Below, in pieces: positions 7,993-17,038 of a stretch of 60,422 nt of DNA. A program made the position numbers and the translations under genes. This stretch comes from Pseudarthrobacter sp. AL07 (GTDB lineage Bacteria > Actinomycetota > Actinomycetes > Actinomycetales > Micrococcaceae), in NCBI RefSeq assembly GCF_029960665.1, contig NZ_JASBRB010000017.1, positions 1 through 60,422 on the forward strand, written 5' to 3'. Numbering within the stretch: position 1 is the first letter of the stretch; each line of letters begins with the position of its first letter. The notes beneath the pieces were generated by a model. That model saw only the letters and a list, made by a program, of their open reading frames with translations, was not told the DNA's origin and did no database searches.

Positions 7993-8937
7993 ATGGACGC
8001 AACTCCCGCAGAGACCACAGAGCCCGTCTTCCACACCTTGGGCGGACTCCGCTTCTCCAAGGGACACGGCACCGGCAACGACTTTGTGCTGGTCGCCGAC
8101 CCCGACGGCGTCCACACCATCGACGCCGGCCAGGTAGCCGCGCTCTGCGACCGTCACCGCGGGATCGGCGGCGACGGACTGATCCGGGCCGTCCCCTCCC
8201 GGTACCTCTCCGAAGGCCGCGAGCTGTTGCTGAGCAGCCCCGAGGCCGAATGGTTCATGGACTACCGCAACGGCGACGGGTCGCTCTCGGAAATGTGCGG
8301 CAACGGGGTCCGCGTATTTGTGCACTTCCTGCGTGCCGAGGGCTTGGTTGACTTGCCCGACGGCGGCGCGCTCACCATCGGGACTCGCGGCGGCGTCAAG
8401 ACCGTGGTCCGGACAGGGGACAGCTATGCGGTGGACATGGGGCCGTGGGAATTCATTTTCCCCGGCGACGCGACGGCGAAAGCCATGGACTCGCTGGTAA
8501 CCGCAGACGGCCTGGAAGTGCCCCGCCCGGCCCTGTCAGTGAGCATGGGCAACCCGCACACCGTGGTGGCACTGGCTGAACTGTCCGAATTGGAAGCCAC
8601 CAGGCTCTACACTGCTCCGAAGGTCGATCCGGTGCCGGCCAATGGAACCAACGTTGAATTCGTCGTGCCTGCCGAACCGCTGGTCCACAACGGGATCGGC
8701 ACCATCACCATGCGCGTCCATGAGCGGGGTGTGGGCGAGACCCAGTCCTGTGGAACAGGGGCGTGCGCCGCCGCAGTGGCCATCCGGCACTGGGCCGGGG
8801 CGGAAGCGCCGGACTCCTGGCAGGTCAACGTGCCGGGCGGCGTCGTCGGGGTCAAGTTCTTCGCCGGGGCGGGCGGGCACGAGCACGTCGAGCTCAGCGG
8901 GCCCGCCGTAATTGTGGCTACTGGGACGCTTTCCTGA
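7993..8937 (+). CDS. dapF: diaminopimelate epimerase DapF
   Basis: DapF interconverts LL- and meso-diaminopimelate, the step before lysine and before cross-linking of meso-DAP peptidoglycan types. Both catalytic cysteines are present: MCGNGVRVF near residue 98 and QSCGTGACAAA near residue 253. The substrate loop GKGTGNDF-type is seen as SKGHGTGNDFVLV near the N-terminus. The length of 314 residues is slightly above the E. coli enzyme, as usual for actinobacteria. The last 20 bp overlap the 3' end of the convergent methyltransferase gene. Confidence 0.96.
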   Translation: MDATPAETTEPVFHTLGGLRFSKGHGTGNDFVLVADPDGVHTIDAGQVAALCDRHRGIGGDGLIRAVPSRYLSEGRELLLSSPEAEWFMDYRNGDGSLSEMCGNGVRVFVHFLRAEGLVDLPDGGALTIGTRGGVKTVVRTGDSYAVDMGPWEFIFPGDATAKAMDSLVTADGLEVPRPALSVSMGNPHTVVALAELSELEATRLYTAPKVDPVPANGTNVEFVVPAEPLVHNGIGTITMRVHERGVGETQSCGTGACAAAVAIRHWAGAEAPDSWQVNVPGGVVGVKFFAGAGGHEHVELSGPAVIVATGTLS

Positions 8938-9532
8938 CCCGAAGGATGCGGAAGGACTTGGACGTGGACTCCCGGCTCACGGCGAAGGATGCATCCAGTT
9001 CCGTCGCGAGCCAGCGCTGAAGCGAATCCGAGCCCAGGTTTTTTTGGACCACCAGCCACGCGGAGCCGCCCGGCGCCAGCCGGGGCAGCCACAGCTTCAG
9101 GAGGCTGTGGAGTTCATCCTTGCCGATCCGGATTGGCGGATTGGACCAGATCGTGTCAAAGCGCAGGTCCGGGTCCACCGCCTCCGGCGTGCTGGCCAGC
9201 ACGTTGCCCAGGCCCAGCAGGGCCGCATTCTCGTTGGTCAGCGTGATGCAGCGTTCATTGACGTCCACGGCGTAGACCTTGGCGTGTGGCGCCCGCAATG
9301 CGAGGGTCAAGGCAACGGGCCCCCAGCCGCAGCCGATGTCAAGGAGGTTGCCTTTGGGGTCCGGGGCCGGCACCTCGGCCAGGAGCACCGCCGTCCCCTT
9401 GTCGATGCCGTCGGGGCTGAAGATGCCGCCGGACGTCTGCAGCGTGCGCGTCTCGCCGGCCAGTTCAACGGTGAGCGGCTTGCGGGTGAACGGCCCGGCG
9501 GGCGATGCGCTGAAATAGTGTGCGGACTCCAT
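8918..9532 (-). CDS. class I SAM-dependent methyltransferase, RsmC-like
   Basis: The 204-residue protein is a Rossmann-fold methyltransferase. The SAM-binding motif LLDIGCGWGPVALTLA is at residues about 62-77, VYAVDVNERCI binds the ribose, and the catalytic-type SNPPIR motif (NPP[YFI]) at about residue 129 is typical of N-methylation of a base. The N-terminus HYFSASPAGP and the layout resemble the C-terminal half of RsmC (16S rRNA G1207 methyltransferase); the first RsmC half is missing, as in most short homologues. It is convergent with dapF with a 20-bp overlap. The substrate is inferred only; rRNA is likely. Confidence 0.8.
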   Translation of the reverse strand: MESAHYFSASPAGPFTRKPLTVELAGETRTLQTSGGIFSPDGIDKGTAVLLAEVPAPDPKGNLLDIGCGWGPVALTLALRAPHAKVYAVDVNERCITLTNENAALLGLGNVLASTPEAVDPDLRFDTIWSNPPIRIGKDELHSLLKLWLPRLAPGGSAWLVVQKNLGSDSLQRWLATELDASFAVSRESTSKSFRILRVRKASQ

Positions 9533-9590
9533 AACTGGCCAGATTAGTTGGCCGGGGTGGACAATGCGAAACCGCGGGCAGCGCTTCTGC

Positions 9591-9972
9591 TAATCTTGAA
9601 CCCATGTTCTTGATCTTCGAGTAGCCGGCACGGCCGGTGCCCCTCCCGGACGCCGGCTGTTCCGAAGCCGTGCCCCGCAGCGATGCAGGTATTAACCTTC
9701 CGCAAGTGCGCCACATACCAGGTCTTCCGTATCCGGTATGCCGCCGGGCAATACTCGAGCGATCTGCCGCAGCCGGTCCTTGCTGTTTTGCCCGCGCTTT
9801 CCACCACTCCACGCATCCCCGGATGCGAAGACTCCCTGCGCGGCCCGGTCCCGACCGGCGCGCAGCAGACCAGGAGGCCCGGATGACTGCAAGCCGTCAG
9901 CCCAGCGCGAATACTTCACCACTGAACAACGATCCGCACTATTCTGAAAATGCCGAAACTTCAAAGGAGACC
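9591..9972 (+). promoter_or_regulatory. hflX leader: promoter, six-codon leader peptide and alternative hairpins
   Basis: An extended -10-like TGCTAATCT (9588-9596) lies 7 bp before an ATG at 9604 that encodes the tiny ORF MFLIFE ending at 9624, so its message may be leaderless. Just after it, GGCAC at 9627-9631 can pair with GTGCC at 9637-9641, or the longer GGCACGGC at 9627-9634 can pair with GCCGTGCC at 9667-9674; the two structures exclude each other. A further 300 bp separates this from hflX. Such layouts are typical of ribosome-sensing attenuators, but no clear U-run follows. The long in-frame extension of hflX back to 9637 is not thought to be translated. Confidence 0.5.
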
Positions 9973-11538
9973 ATGACCAGCCAGCCCAGCACCGGTTCAG
10001 ATCCAGCAGCCCAGGACATGAGTCCTGAGGAGATCCAAGCTGTCATCGACCGGATTCTCGCCAAGGACGTACCGGCCAGGAACGTCACCGCCGCAGACGG
10101 TGACAAGGGCGTGTTCGGCAGGGCTCAGGCGATCTCCCGCTTGGACGACGAACACACCAGCTACGACGGCGACCAGCAGGACCGGGAGGAACGCCGGGCA
10201 CTGAAGCGCGTGGCCGGGCTGTCCACCGAACTCGAAGACGTCACCGAAGTCGAATACCGGCAACTGCGGCTCGAACGTGTGGTCCTGGCCGGGCTATGGT
10301 CCGAAGGCACCCTGGCGGACGCGGAAAATTCCCTGCGTGAACTTGCCGCCCTCGCTGAAACAGCAGGCTCGGAAGTCCTGGACGGGATGGTGCAGCGCCG
10401 TGCCAAACCGGACCCGGGCACGTTCCTGGGTTCCGGAAAGGCCCTTGAGCTCAAGGAAATCGTGATGGCCACCGGGGCTGACACCGTTGTGGTTGATGCC
10501 GAACTGGCACCGTCCCAGAGGCGTAGCCTCGAGGACATTGTCAAGGTCAAAGTCATTGACCGCACGGCCCTGATCCTGGACATCTTTGCCCAGCACGCCA
10601 AGAGCCGTGAAGGCAAGGCCCAAGTGGAACTGGCGCAGCTCGAATACCTCCTGCCACGCCTGCGTGGCTGGGGTGAATCGATGTCCCGCCAGGCCGGTGG
10701 CCAGGTGGGCGGCGCTGGCGCAGGCATGGGTTCGCGCGGACCGGGTGAAACAAAAATCGAACTGGACCGTCGTCGGATCCGGACCCGCATGGCCAAGCTA
10801 CGGCGCGAGATCGCGGCAATGAAGCCGGCACGGGAAACCAAGCGGGCCAACCGCCGTCGTAATTCAGTGCCTTCGGTTGCGATTGCCGGGTACACCAACG
10901 CCGGGAAGTCATCGCTGCTGAACAGGCTGACCGACGCCGGCGTGCTGGTGGAGAACGCACTGTTCGCCACACTGGATCCCACCGTGCGAAAGGCCGAGAC
11001 CTCTGATGGCCTCGGCTACACCCTCGCGGACACCGTGGGTTTTGTCCGGTCGCTGCCCACGCAGTTGGTGGAGGCTTTCCGCTCCACGTTGGAAGAAGTG
11101 GCTGACGCGGATCTGATCCTGCACGTGGTGGATGTGTCCCACCCGGACCCCGAGGGCCAGATTGCTGCTGTCCGCAAGGTCTTCAGCGAAGTGGATGCCC
11201 GCAAGGTGCCAGAGATCATTGTCCTGAACAAGGCCGATGCCGCTGATCCGTTTGTGGTGGAGCGCCTCAAGCAGCGCGAGCCGCGCCACGTGGTGGTCTC
11301 GGCCCGCACCGGCCAGGGGATCGCTGAACTGCTGCGGGCCATCAGTGACGGGATTCCGCGGCCCGGCGTAAAGCTGGAGCTCCTGATTCCCTACGATCGC
11401 GGTGACCTGATCAGCAAACTGCACGAGACCGATGCCGAGATCCTGAGCCTGGATCACGGCGAGCACGGTACCCGCGCTTTGGTGATGGTGCGTGAGGGCC
11501 TTGCGGCTGAACTGGAATCCTTCATCAACCATGACTGA
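9973..11538 (+). CDS. hflX: GTPase HflX
   Basis: HflX is a ribosome-associated GTPase that splits stalled 70S ribosomes under heat or antibiotic stress. The N-terminal HflX domain holds LVGLWSEG-type (VVLAGLWSEG) and DPGTFLGSGK sequences, and the linker has GGQVGGAGAGMGSRGPGETKIELDRR. The G domain has G1 GYTNAGKSS, G3 DTVGF and G4 NKAD, and a C-terminal domain follows. The ATG at 9973 is chosen because AAAGGAGA precedes it; the frame continues upstream to 9637 but without such a site. The product is 521 residues, with an acidic N-terminal extension common in actinobacteria. It overlaps the helicase gene by 8 bp. Confidence 0.95.
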   Translation: MTSQPSTGSDPAAQDMSPEEIQAVIDRILAKDVPARNVTAADGDKGVFGRAQAISRLDDEHTSYDGDQQDREERRALKRVAGLSTELEDVTEVEYRQLRLERVVLAGLWSEGTLADAENSLRELAALAETAGSEVLDGMVQRRAKPDPGTFLGSGKALELKEIVMATGADTVVVDAELAPSQRRSLEDIVKVKVIDRTALILDIFAQHAKSREGKAQVELAQLEYLLPRLRGWGESMSRQAGGQVGGAGAGMGSRGPGETKIELDRRRIRTRMAKLRREIAAMKPARETKRANRRRNSVPSVAIAGYTNAGKSSLLNRLTDAGVLVENALFATLDPTVRKAETSDGLGYTLADTVGFVRSLPTQLVEAFRSTLEEVADADLILHVVDVSHPDPEGQIAAVRKVFSEVDARKVPEIIVLNKADAADPFVVERLKQREPRHVVVSARTGQGIAELLRAISDGIPRPGVKLELLIPYDRGDLISKLHETDAEILSLDHGEHGTRALVMVREGLAAELESFINHD

Positions 11539-13588
11539 AGTTGTGGCGGGGGAAGTCAAAGGTACGGCCGGCGAGCAGTTCGTGATCGAACTGCTCGACC
11601 GCGCTGTGGCCGGCATGGGCGGTCAAAGCCGCAGCGGGCAGCACGAGATGGCCAGGCAGGTGGCCAGGGCCATCGAAACCGGCGACCACCTCCTGGTCCA
11701 GGCCGGGACGGGGACCGGAAAGTCGCTGGCCTACCTGATTCCGCTCATTGCGCACTCGCTCGTGAGTAACAAGCCCACGCTGGTGTCCACAGCCACGCTT
11801 GCGCTGCAGACCCAGATTGTGGGGCGCGACCTTCCCCGGCTGCTGAAGACCATCACCCCCGCCCTGGACCGCCCGGTCAAGGTGGCCCTTGTCAAGGGCC
11901 GTTCCAACTATGTGTGCCAGCATAAGCTCGTAGGCGGGTTCCCTTCTGAGGAACCCGCCGAGGGCCAGCTGTTCTCCCTCGGCGAGGACACCAGTGTCCC
12001 GCATTTCGCCGCCGCCCTGGGCGGGCCGTCGTCCCAGCTGGGGAAGGAAGTGGTGCGCCTGCGGGAGTGGGCGGAAAAGACCACCACGGGCGACCGCGAT
12101 GAACTGCTTCCCGGTGTAACGGACCGGGCCTGGCGGCAGGTGTCAGTGACGTCCATGGAATGCCTCGGCGCCCAAAAATGCCCCGTGGCGGCCGAATGCT
12201 TCAGCGAACTGGCACGCCACGAGGCCGCCGAAGCTGACGTGGTGGTCACCAACCATGCCATGCTCGCGGTCAGCGCCTTTGAAGGCCTCGCAGTGCTCCC
12301 CGAGTACGACGTTGTGGTGGTGGACGAGGCCCACGAACTCCAGGACCGCGTCACCGGGGCGGTGTCGGGTCAACTCTCCGTGGCAATGGTCCACGCTGCG
12401 GCGTCGGGCGCGCGCAAACATACAGCAATCACCGTGGATGCCCTCAACGCAGCTGCCGCCAACCTGGAACTCGCCCTGGCCGGTGCGCCCAACGGGCTGC
12501 TGCCCAACGGCCTCAACGACGAACAGCTGGACTGTGTGGACCAGTTGCGTGAGGCGTGCCGGGCGGCACTCTCTGATTCCAAGGGTGACGGCAGCCAAAC
12601 GGCCGACGGCGGGCGGCAGCTCGCGCGCTCACGCCTGATGCTGATCCTCGAACTGTGTGAACGGCTCATTCTGGCCCGTGAGAACCGTGAAGTGGTGTGG
12701 TTTTCCCGCGCAAGTTCCTTCGACCCGCAACAGGGCTATGCCGAGCCCGACGAGTCTGCGCCGGCCCTGGTCAACATCGCGCCGCTCAGCGTAGCCGGAA
12801 AGCTCCGCGAAGGGCTGTTCGCTGGCCACACCGTGGTGCTGACGTCGGCCACGCTTGCCATCGGCTCAGCCTTTGAGCCGGCCGCTGGCGGCCTGGGGCT
12901 CGTGGGGGAGGGCGCGCCGAGCTGGACCGGGATCGACGTCGGATCGCCGTTTGATTATCCCAAGCAGGGGATCCTCTACGTCGCAGGGCACCTGCCCAAG
13001 CCTGGCCGCGGGGCGTCGCCGGAGGCACTCGATGAACTTGAAGCGCTGATCCGGGCGTCCGGCGGCGGCGCCCTGTGTCTCTTTTCATCGCGCCGGGCCG
13101 CCGAGGAGGCCGCGGAGGCGATGCGTCCCCGGCTCGGCCTCAGCATTCTCTGCCAGGGCGACTCCACCATGACGGCCCTCGTGAAGCAGTTCGCGGACGA
13201 GCCCGATACCTGCCTGTTCGGCACCATGTCCCTGTGGCAGGGTGTGGATGTTCCGGGTGGATCATGCCGGCTGGTGGTGATCGACCGCATTCCGTTCCCG
13301 CGGCCGGACGATCCGCTGATGACCGCACGGTCCCGCGCCGTTGCGCAGGCCGGCGGAAACGGCTTTATGGCGGTATCGGCCACCCACGCGGCCATCCGCC
13401 TGGCCCAGGGCGCTGGCAGGCTGATCCGTTCGACCGGAGACAAAGGCGTGGTGGCCGTGCTTGATTCCCGGCTTGCCACCGAGCGCTACGCCGGATTCCT
13501 CCGCGCCGCCCTGCCGCCGTTCTGGCCCACGACGGATCGCAAGACAGCGTTTTCTGCCCTGGAAAGGCTGGCCGGGAAGGGCACCTGA
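11531..13588 (+). CDS. DinG/XPD-like ATP-dependent DNA helicase
   Basis: This superfamily 2 helicase of the DinG/YoaA type probably unwinds R-loops, D-loops or forked DNA. Walker A is QAGTGTGKSLAYL (residues about 60-72), Walker B is VVDEAHELQ, and the C-terminal motor part has SATLAIGSAF, GTMSLWQGVDVPG and QGAGRLIRS. Four cysteines between motifs I and II (in NYVCQH, MECLG, QKCPV and AECFS) fit the 4Fe-4S cluster of this family. The ATG at 11531 overlaps the hflX stop by 8 bp; the frame is open a little upstream but the overlap start aligns best. The 685-residue length is normal. No LexA box was seen in front of it. Confidence 0.92.
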   Translation: MTEVVAGEVKGTAGEQFVIELLDRAVAGMGGQSRSGQHEMARQVARAIETGDHLLVQAGTGTGKSLAYLIPLIAHSLVSNKPTLVSTATLALQTQIVGRDLPRLLKTITPALDRPVKVALVKGRSNYVCQHKLVGGFPSEEPAEGQLFSLGEDTSVPHFAAALGGPSSQLGKEVVRLREWAEKTTTGDRDELLPGVTDRAWRQVSVTSMECLGAQKCPVAAECFSELARHEAAEADVVVTNHAMLAVSAFEGLAVLPEYDVVVVDEAHELQDRVTGAVSGQLSVAMVHAAASGARKHTAITVDALNAAAANLELALAGAPNGLLPNGLNDEQLDCVDQLREACRAALSDSKGDGSQTADGGRQLARSRLMLILELCERLILARENREVVWFSRASSFDPQQGYAEPDESAPALVNIAPLSVAGKLREGLFAGHTVVLTSATLAIGSAFEPAAGGLGLVGEGAPSWTGIDVGSPFDYPKQGILYVAGHLPKPGRGASPEALDELEALIRASGGGALCLFSSRRAAEEAAEAMRPRLGLSILCQGDSTMTALVKQFADEPDTCLFGTMSLWQGVDVPGGSCRLVVIDRIPFPRPDDPLMTARSRAVAQAGGNGFMAVSATHAAIRLAQGAGRLIRSTGDKGVVAVLDSRLATERYAGFLRAALPPFWPTTDRKTAFSALERLAGKGT

Positions 13589-13601
13589 CTGAACGCTGGT
13601 A

Positions 13602-14345
13602 CTAGAGCGAGCGCAGGACCGAGACGACCTTGCCCATGATTGTGGCGTGATCGCCCAGGATGGGCTCGTATTGCGTGTTCTGCGGCAACAGCCACGTGTG
13701 TCCATCGCGCTGGCGGAACGTCTTCACGGTGGCTTCGTCGTCCAGCAGGGCCGCGACTATATCGCCGTTGGCGGCGTCGGCCTGGCGGCGGACCACGACC
13801 CAGTCGCCGTCGCAGATGGCAGCGTCCACCATGGAGTCGCCGGCCACGCGCAGCATAAAAAGTTCACCCTGTCCCACGAGTTGCCGCGGCAGGGGCATCA
13901 CGTCTTCCACCATCTGGTCGGCAAGGATGGGCCCGCCCGCCGCGATCCGGCCCACCAGCGGCACCATGGCGGTGTCCATGGCGGAGGGAAGTTCGGTGAC
14001 CGTTCCGCCGAGGCCGTGCAGGACTGAGGGCTTGGTAGTCCCCTTGGATTTAGTGGACCCGCCATCCAGCGTCAACGGCATGAGGACCTCCATGGCACGC
14101 GGACGTTTGGGGTCCCGGCGCAGGTATCCCAGCTTTTCCAGCTGCGACAGCTGGTGGGTCACGCTGGACAAACTCGCCAGGCCCACGGTGTCGCCGATTT
14201 CACGCATCGACGGCGGATAGCCGTTGTCATTCACCGAGCGCTGGATGGTTTCAAGGATCTTCTTCTGGCGGGCGGTGAGCCCCTTGGGGGGCCGTTGGGG
14301 CTGGCGGCGCGGTGTCGCCTTGCCCTCGGCGGCTGGTGCTGCCAT
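13602..14345 (-). CDS. lexA: SOS repressor LexA
   Basis: LexA represses DNA-damage genes and cleaves itself when RecA filaments form. The N-terminal winged helix has [12 protein letters not shown] and [24 protein letters not shown]; the C-terminal S24 domain has the Ala-Gly cleavage site within RIAAGGPI, the catalytic Ser in GDSMVDA and the catalytic Lys in ATVKTF. ATG at 14345 is chosen because GAAAGG lies 11 bp before it; the TTG at 14354 would leave only 2 bp. A Pro/Gly-rich linker of about 50 residues joins the domains. Two LexA boxes lie in the divergent intergenic region, giving autorepression. Confidence 0.97.
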   Translation of the reverse strand: MAAPAAEGKATPRRQPQRPPKGLTARQKKILETIQRSVNDNGYPPSMREIGDTVGLASLSSVTHQLSQLEKLGYLRRDPKRPRAMEVLMPLTLDGGSTKSKGTTKPSVLHGLGGTVTELPSAMDTAMVPLVGRIAAGGPILADQMVEDVMPLPRQLVGQGELFMLRVAGDSMVDAAICDGDWVVVRRQADAANGDIVAALLDDEATVKTFRQRDGHTWLLPQNTQYEPILGDHATIMGKVVSVLRSL

Positions 14346-14497
14346 ATTCGCCAATGCCTTTCGGTTGCCGGATCCGCTCCGGCCGCTGGTGCCTGGAAAG
14401 CCCCGGGGCTGGTGTCGGAGTAGATTGTCAGACCCTGCTGATCAACTACACAGGTGGTTGTTCTTTGATCCAAACGTAGGCCAGCCACAGGGCTTTT

Positions 14498-14513
14498 TCA
14501 AACATTTGTTCTA
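14498..14513 (-). promoter_or_regulatory. LexA box, lexA-proximal
   Basis: TCAAACATTTGTTCTA matches 12 of 14 defined positions of TCGAACANNTGTTCGA. It lies 153 bp upstream of the lexA start and is the nearer of two boxes in this divergent region, so it probably mediates autorepression. Confidence 0.65.
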
Positions 14514-14564
14514 GCGAGTCTCGACAATATTCGTTGATAAGTGCTAAAAATGAAGAAGCAAAGT

Positions 14565-14580
14565 TCGAACATGTGTTCTA
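14565..14580 (+). promoter_or_regulatory. LexA box, proximal to the LysM gene
   Basis: TCGAACATGTGTTCTA matches 13 of 14 defined consensus positions. It lies 114 bp before the LysM gene start and 67 bp from the other box. It likely makes the LysM gene damage-inducible. Confidence 0.8.
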
Positions 14581-14693
14581 CTCGTTGCTTGCGGATTCGA
14601 ATACCCGAATCTATGGACGGTCCAGGCCGGCACCGGCAAGTGGACGCGGAGGACGCGCCGGGCAGCACAGTATGGTCCAGGAGGGCTCATTTC

Positions 14694-15134
14694 ATGTCAG
14701 CTATATCCGCTTCGCAGGACTCGCGTCCGCAGCTCGTTTCCGTGCAGGACATCGCCTCACGGCAGTGGTCCGGGCCCCTGCCGGCTTCGGCTCGGGCGCC
14801 CAGGCAGCGCAGGGAATCCCTGCCGCCGCTGCGCCTGACCCGCAGGGGACGGATTGTCCTCATTGGCATCCCGCTGGTGATCCTTGCCGCAATCCTGCTT
14901 TCGCTGGCAGGTTTCCTCAACGCACCGGCGAAGGCTGCCGACTCTGCCGCCGAACTATCCTTGACGCCGGCAGTGTCAGTAACAGTCCAGGCCGGGCAGT
15001 CTCTCTGGGCTATCGCCAGTACTGTTGCGCCCGAGCGTGATCCCCGTGACGTCATCGCGGATATTGCTCAGTTGAACAATCTTTCCGCCGGCGGCGTTGT
15101 CCCCGGACAGCAGCTGTTCGTCCCCACGAAGTAG
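14694..15134 (+). CDS. SOS-linked LysM membrane protein, probable cell division inhibitor (YneA/ChiZ/DivS-like)
   Basis: The 146-residue product has a cytoplasmic N-terminus of about 50 residues, one transmembrane helix (IVLIGIPLVILAAILLSLAGFL, about residues 57-78 in two overlapping parts) and a C-terminal LysM domain (VTVQAGQSLWAIASTVAP...DVIADIAQLNNL...PGQQLFVP) outside the cell. The same arrangement, a membrane LysM protein divergent from lexA, is seen in YneA of Bacillus, DivS of Corynebacterium and ChiZ (Rv2719c) of Mycobacterium, which delay septation during the SOS response. The ATG at 14694 follows GGAGGG; upstream in-frame starts overlap the LexA box and are unlikely. The function is inferred from synteny and domains. 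Confidence 0.82.
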   Translation: MSAISASQDSRPQLVSVQDIASRQWSGPLPASARAPRQRRESLPPLRLTRRGRIVLIGIPLVILAAILLSLAGFLNAPAKAADSAAELSLTPAVSVTVQAGQSLWAIASTVAPERDPRDVIADIAQLNNLSAGGVVPGQQLFVPTK

Positions 15135-15211
15135 GAGGCTCAAGGCTCTGGAACGTGCCGCCGCAGGCCGTCACATTTTCCGGCCGTCTGCTTCGGACCT
15201 AAACTGTTCAG

Positions 15212-16330
15212 GTGAATGACCAGCTAGAGCGTCTGAACAGACTTCCCCTCCGGACCAACCTCCGCGGACTGACCCCGTACGGTGCCCCGCAGTTGGATGT
15301 ACCTATCCTGCTGAACGTGAACGAAAACACCCATGGGGTCCCGGCGGACGTCCAGGCCGCGATCAGTGTGGCCGTGACGGAAGCCGCGGCAGGCCTCAAC
15401 CGCTACCCGGACCGTGAGTTCACCGAACTCCGGGGAGCGCTGGCCGAATATCTCGGCCACGGTCTTGATGCCACCAACATCTGGGCGGCCAACGGATCCA
15501 ATGAGGTCCTCCAGCAGATTCTCCAGGCTTTCGGCGGACCCGGTCGGACGGCCCTGGGATTCCCGCCCACGTACTCCATGTACCCGCTCCTGGCCAGCGG
15601 CACGGACACCGGGTACATCATCGGAAAGCGCGCCGATGACTACGGGCTCAGTGCCGAATCGGCTGCCTTGCAGGTCAAGGAGCTTCAACCCAACATCGTT
15701 TTCCTGTGCTCACCGAACAACCCCACCGGCACTGGCCTGGGCCTGGATGTTGTGGAGGCCGTGTACGCGGCCGGCGAGGCCAGCCAGACCATCGTGATCG
15801 TTGACGAGGCCTACCACGAGTTCGCCCACGATGGAACGCCCAGCGCCCTGACCCTGCTGCCGGGCCGGGAACGCCTCATTGTGTCCCGCACCATGAGCAA
15901 GGCGTTCGCCCTCGCAGGCGCCCGCCTGGGCTACATGGCCGCCGCCCCCGAGGTTACGGACGCTCTCCGCCTGGTGCGGCTGCCGTACCACCTCTCGGCC
16001 ATCACCCAGGCAACAGCCCTCGCCGCCCTCCAGCACCGCACTGCCCTGATGGCCGACGTCGAGGACATCAAGGAACAGCGCGACCGTATCGTCTCGGAGC
16101 TGACCCGCATGGGCCTCAAACCTGCCGCCTCCGATTCGAACTATGTCTTCTTCGGCGGCCTCGACAACCCGCATGATGTCTGGCAGCAGTTACTGGACGA
16201 CGGCGTGCTGATCCGCGACGTCGGCATCCCCGGCCACCTGCGTGTCACGGCAGGCACTGAGACCGAGACCATAGCGTTCCTGACGTCGCTGGAACGCATC
16301 CTGGCCAGCCAGGCCACGCTGCCAGCCTAA
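15212..16330 (+). CDS. hisC: histidinol-phosphate aminotransferase HisC
   Basis: HisC is a PLP-dependent aminotransferase converting imidazole acetol phosphate to histidinol phosphate. Fold-type I features are present: NENTHG and NRYPDREF near the N-terminus, AANGSNEVLQQ, SPNNPTGTG, VDEAYHEFA and the PLP lysine in SRTMSKAFALAGARLGY at about residue 232. The start is GTG at 15212, giving 372 residues, the usual length. It is the first gene of a his cluster that continues with hisB, hisH and priA. The hisD gene that often precedes hisC is not here. Confidence 0.95.
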   Translation: MNDQLERLNRLPLRTNLRGLTPYGAPQLDVPILLNVNENTHGVPADVQAAISVAVTEAAAGLNRYPDREFTELRGALAEYLGHGLDATNIWAANGSNEVLQQILQAFGGPGRTALGFPPTYSMYPLLASGTDTGYIIGKRADDYGLSAESAALQVKELQPNIVFLCSPNNPTGTGLGLDVVEAVYAAGEASQTIVIVDEAYHEFAHDGTPSALTLLPGRERLIVSRTMSKAFALAGARLGYMAAAPEVTDALRLVRLPYHLSAITQATALAALQHRTALMADVEDIKEQRDRIVSELTRMGLKPAASDSNYVFFGGLDNPHDVWQQLLDDGVLIRDVGIPGHLRVTAGTETETIAFLTSLERILASQATLPA

Positions 16331-16405
16331 ACTTGAAGTACCGCCGCCCCCGCGCGCCGGCACATCTCCTTCGCTTACGCATCTCTGACTTCGCCTAAAG
16401 GACAT

Positions 16406-17038
16406 ATGACCATGAGTTCCACCGGATCGAACGCTGCCGAGCCCCGGACCGCCCGCATGGAGCGTGCCACCAGTGAATCGTCAGTGCTCGTGGAGATCAA
16501 CCTGGACGGCACAGGCGTATCGGACATCGATACGACTGTCCCGTTCTACGACCACATGCTGACGGCGCTGTGCAAGCACTCGCTCATTGACATGACCGTC
16601 AAGGCCACCGGTGACACCCACATCGATGTCCACCACACAGTGGAGGACGTTGCCATCACGTTCGGCGAAGTCCTGCGCACCGCCTTGGGCAACAAGGCTG
16701 GCATCCGCAGGTTCGGTGAGGCCACCGTGCCCCTTGACGAAGCACTGGCGCACGCTGTGGTCGACGTCTCCGGCCGCCCCTACCTGGTGCACGGCGGCGA
16801 GCCTGCGGGGCAGGAATACCACCTGATCGGCGGTCACTTCACGGGCTCACTGACCCGCCACGTTTTTGAGGCGATCACCCTTCATGCCGGCATCTGCCTG
16901 CACATGAACGTAATCGCGGGCCGCGATCCGCACCACATCGTGGAAGCTCAGTTCAAGGCCTTCGCCCGCGCCCTGCGTGCTGCGGTAGAACCCGACCCCC
17001 GCGTTGAGGGGATTCCGTCCACAAAGGGTGCCCTGTGA
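16406..17038 (+). CDS. hisB: imidazoleglycerol-phosphate dehydratase HisB
   Basis: HisB removes water from imidazoleglycerol phosphate, a manganese-dependent step. The two characteristic metal-binding repeats are visible: [13 protein letters not shown] and [17 protein letters not shown], then [16 protein letters not shown] and [19 protein letters not shown]. This is the monofunctional form without a phosphatase domain, at 210 residues. ATG at 16406 follows AAAGGA; a second ATG 6 bp on is possible. It overlaps hisH by 4 bp (GTGA). Confidence 0.97.
   Translation: MTMSSTGSNAAEPRTARMERATSESSVLVEINLDGTGVSDIDTTVPFYDHMLTALCKHSLIDMTVKATGDTHIDVHHTVEDVAITFGEVLRTALGNKAGIRRFGEATVPLDEALAHAVVDVSGRPYLVHGGEPAGQEYHLIGGHFTGSLTRHVFEAITLHAGICLHMNVIAGRDPHHIVEAQFKAFARALRAAVEPDPRVEGIPSTKGAL

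Noticed and set aside
9637..9972. N-terminal extension of HflX by 112 residues
   Set aside because: The extension is low in family similarity and has no ribosome binding site, while AAAGGAGA precedes the ATG at 9973.
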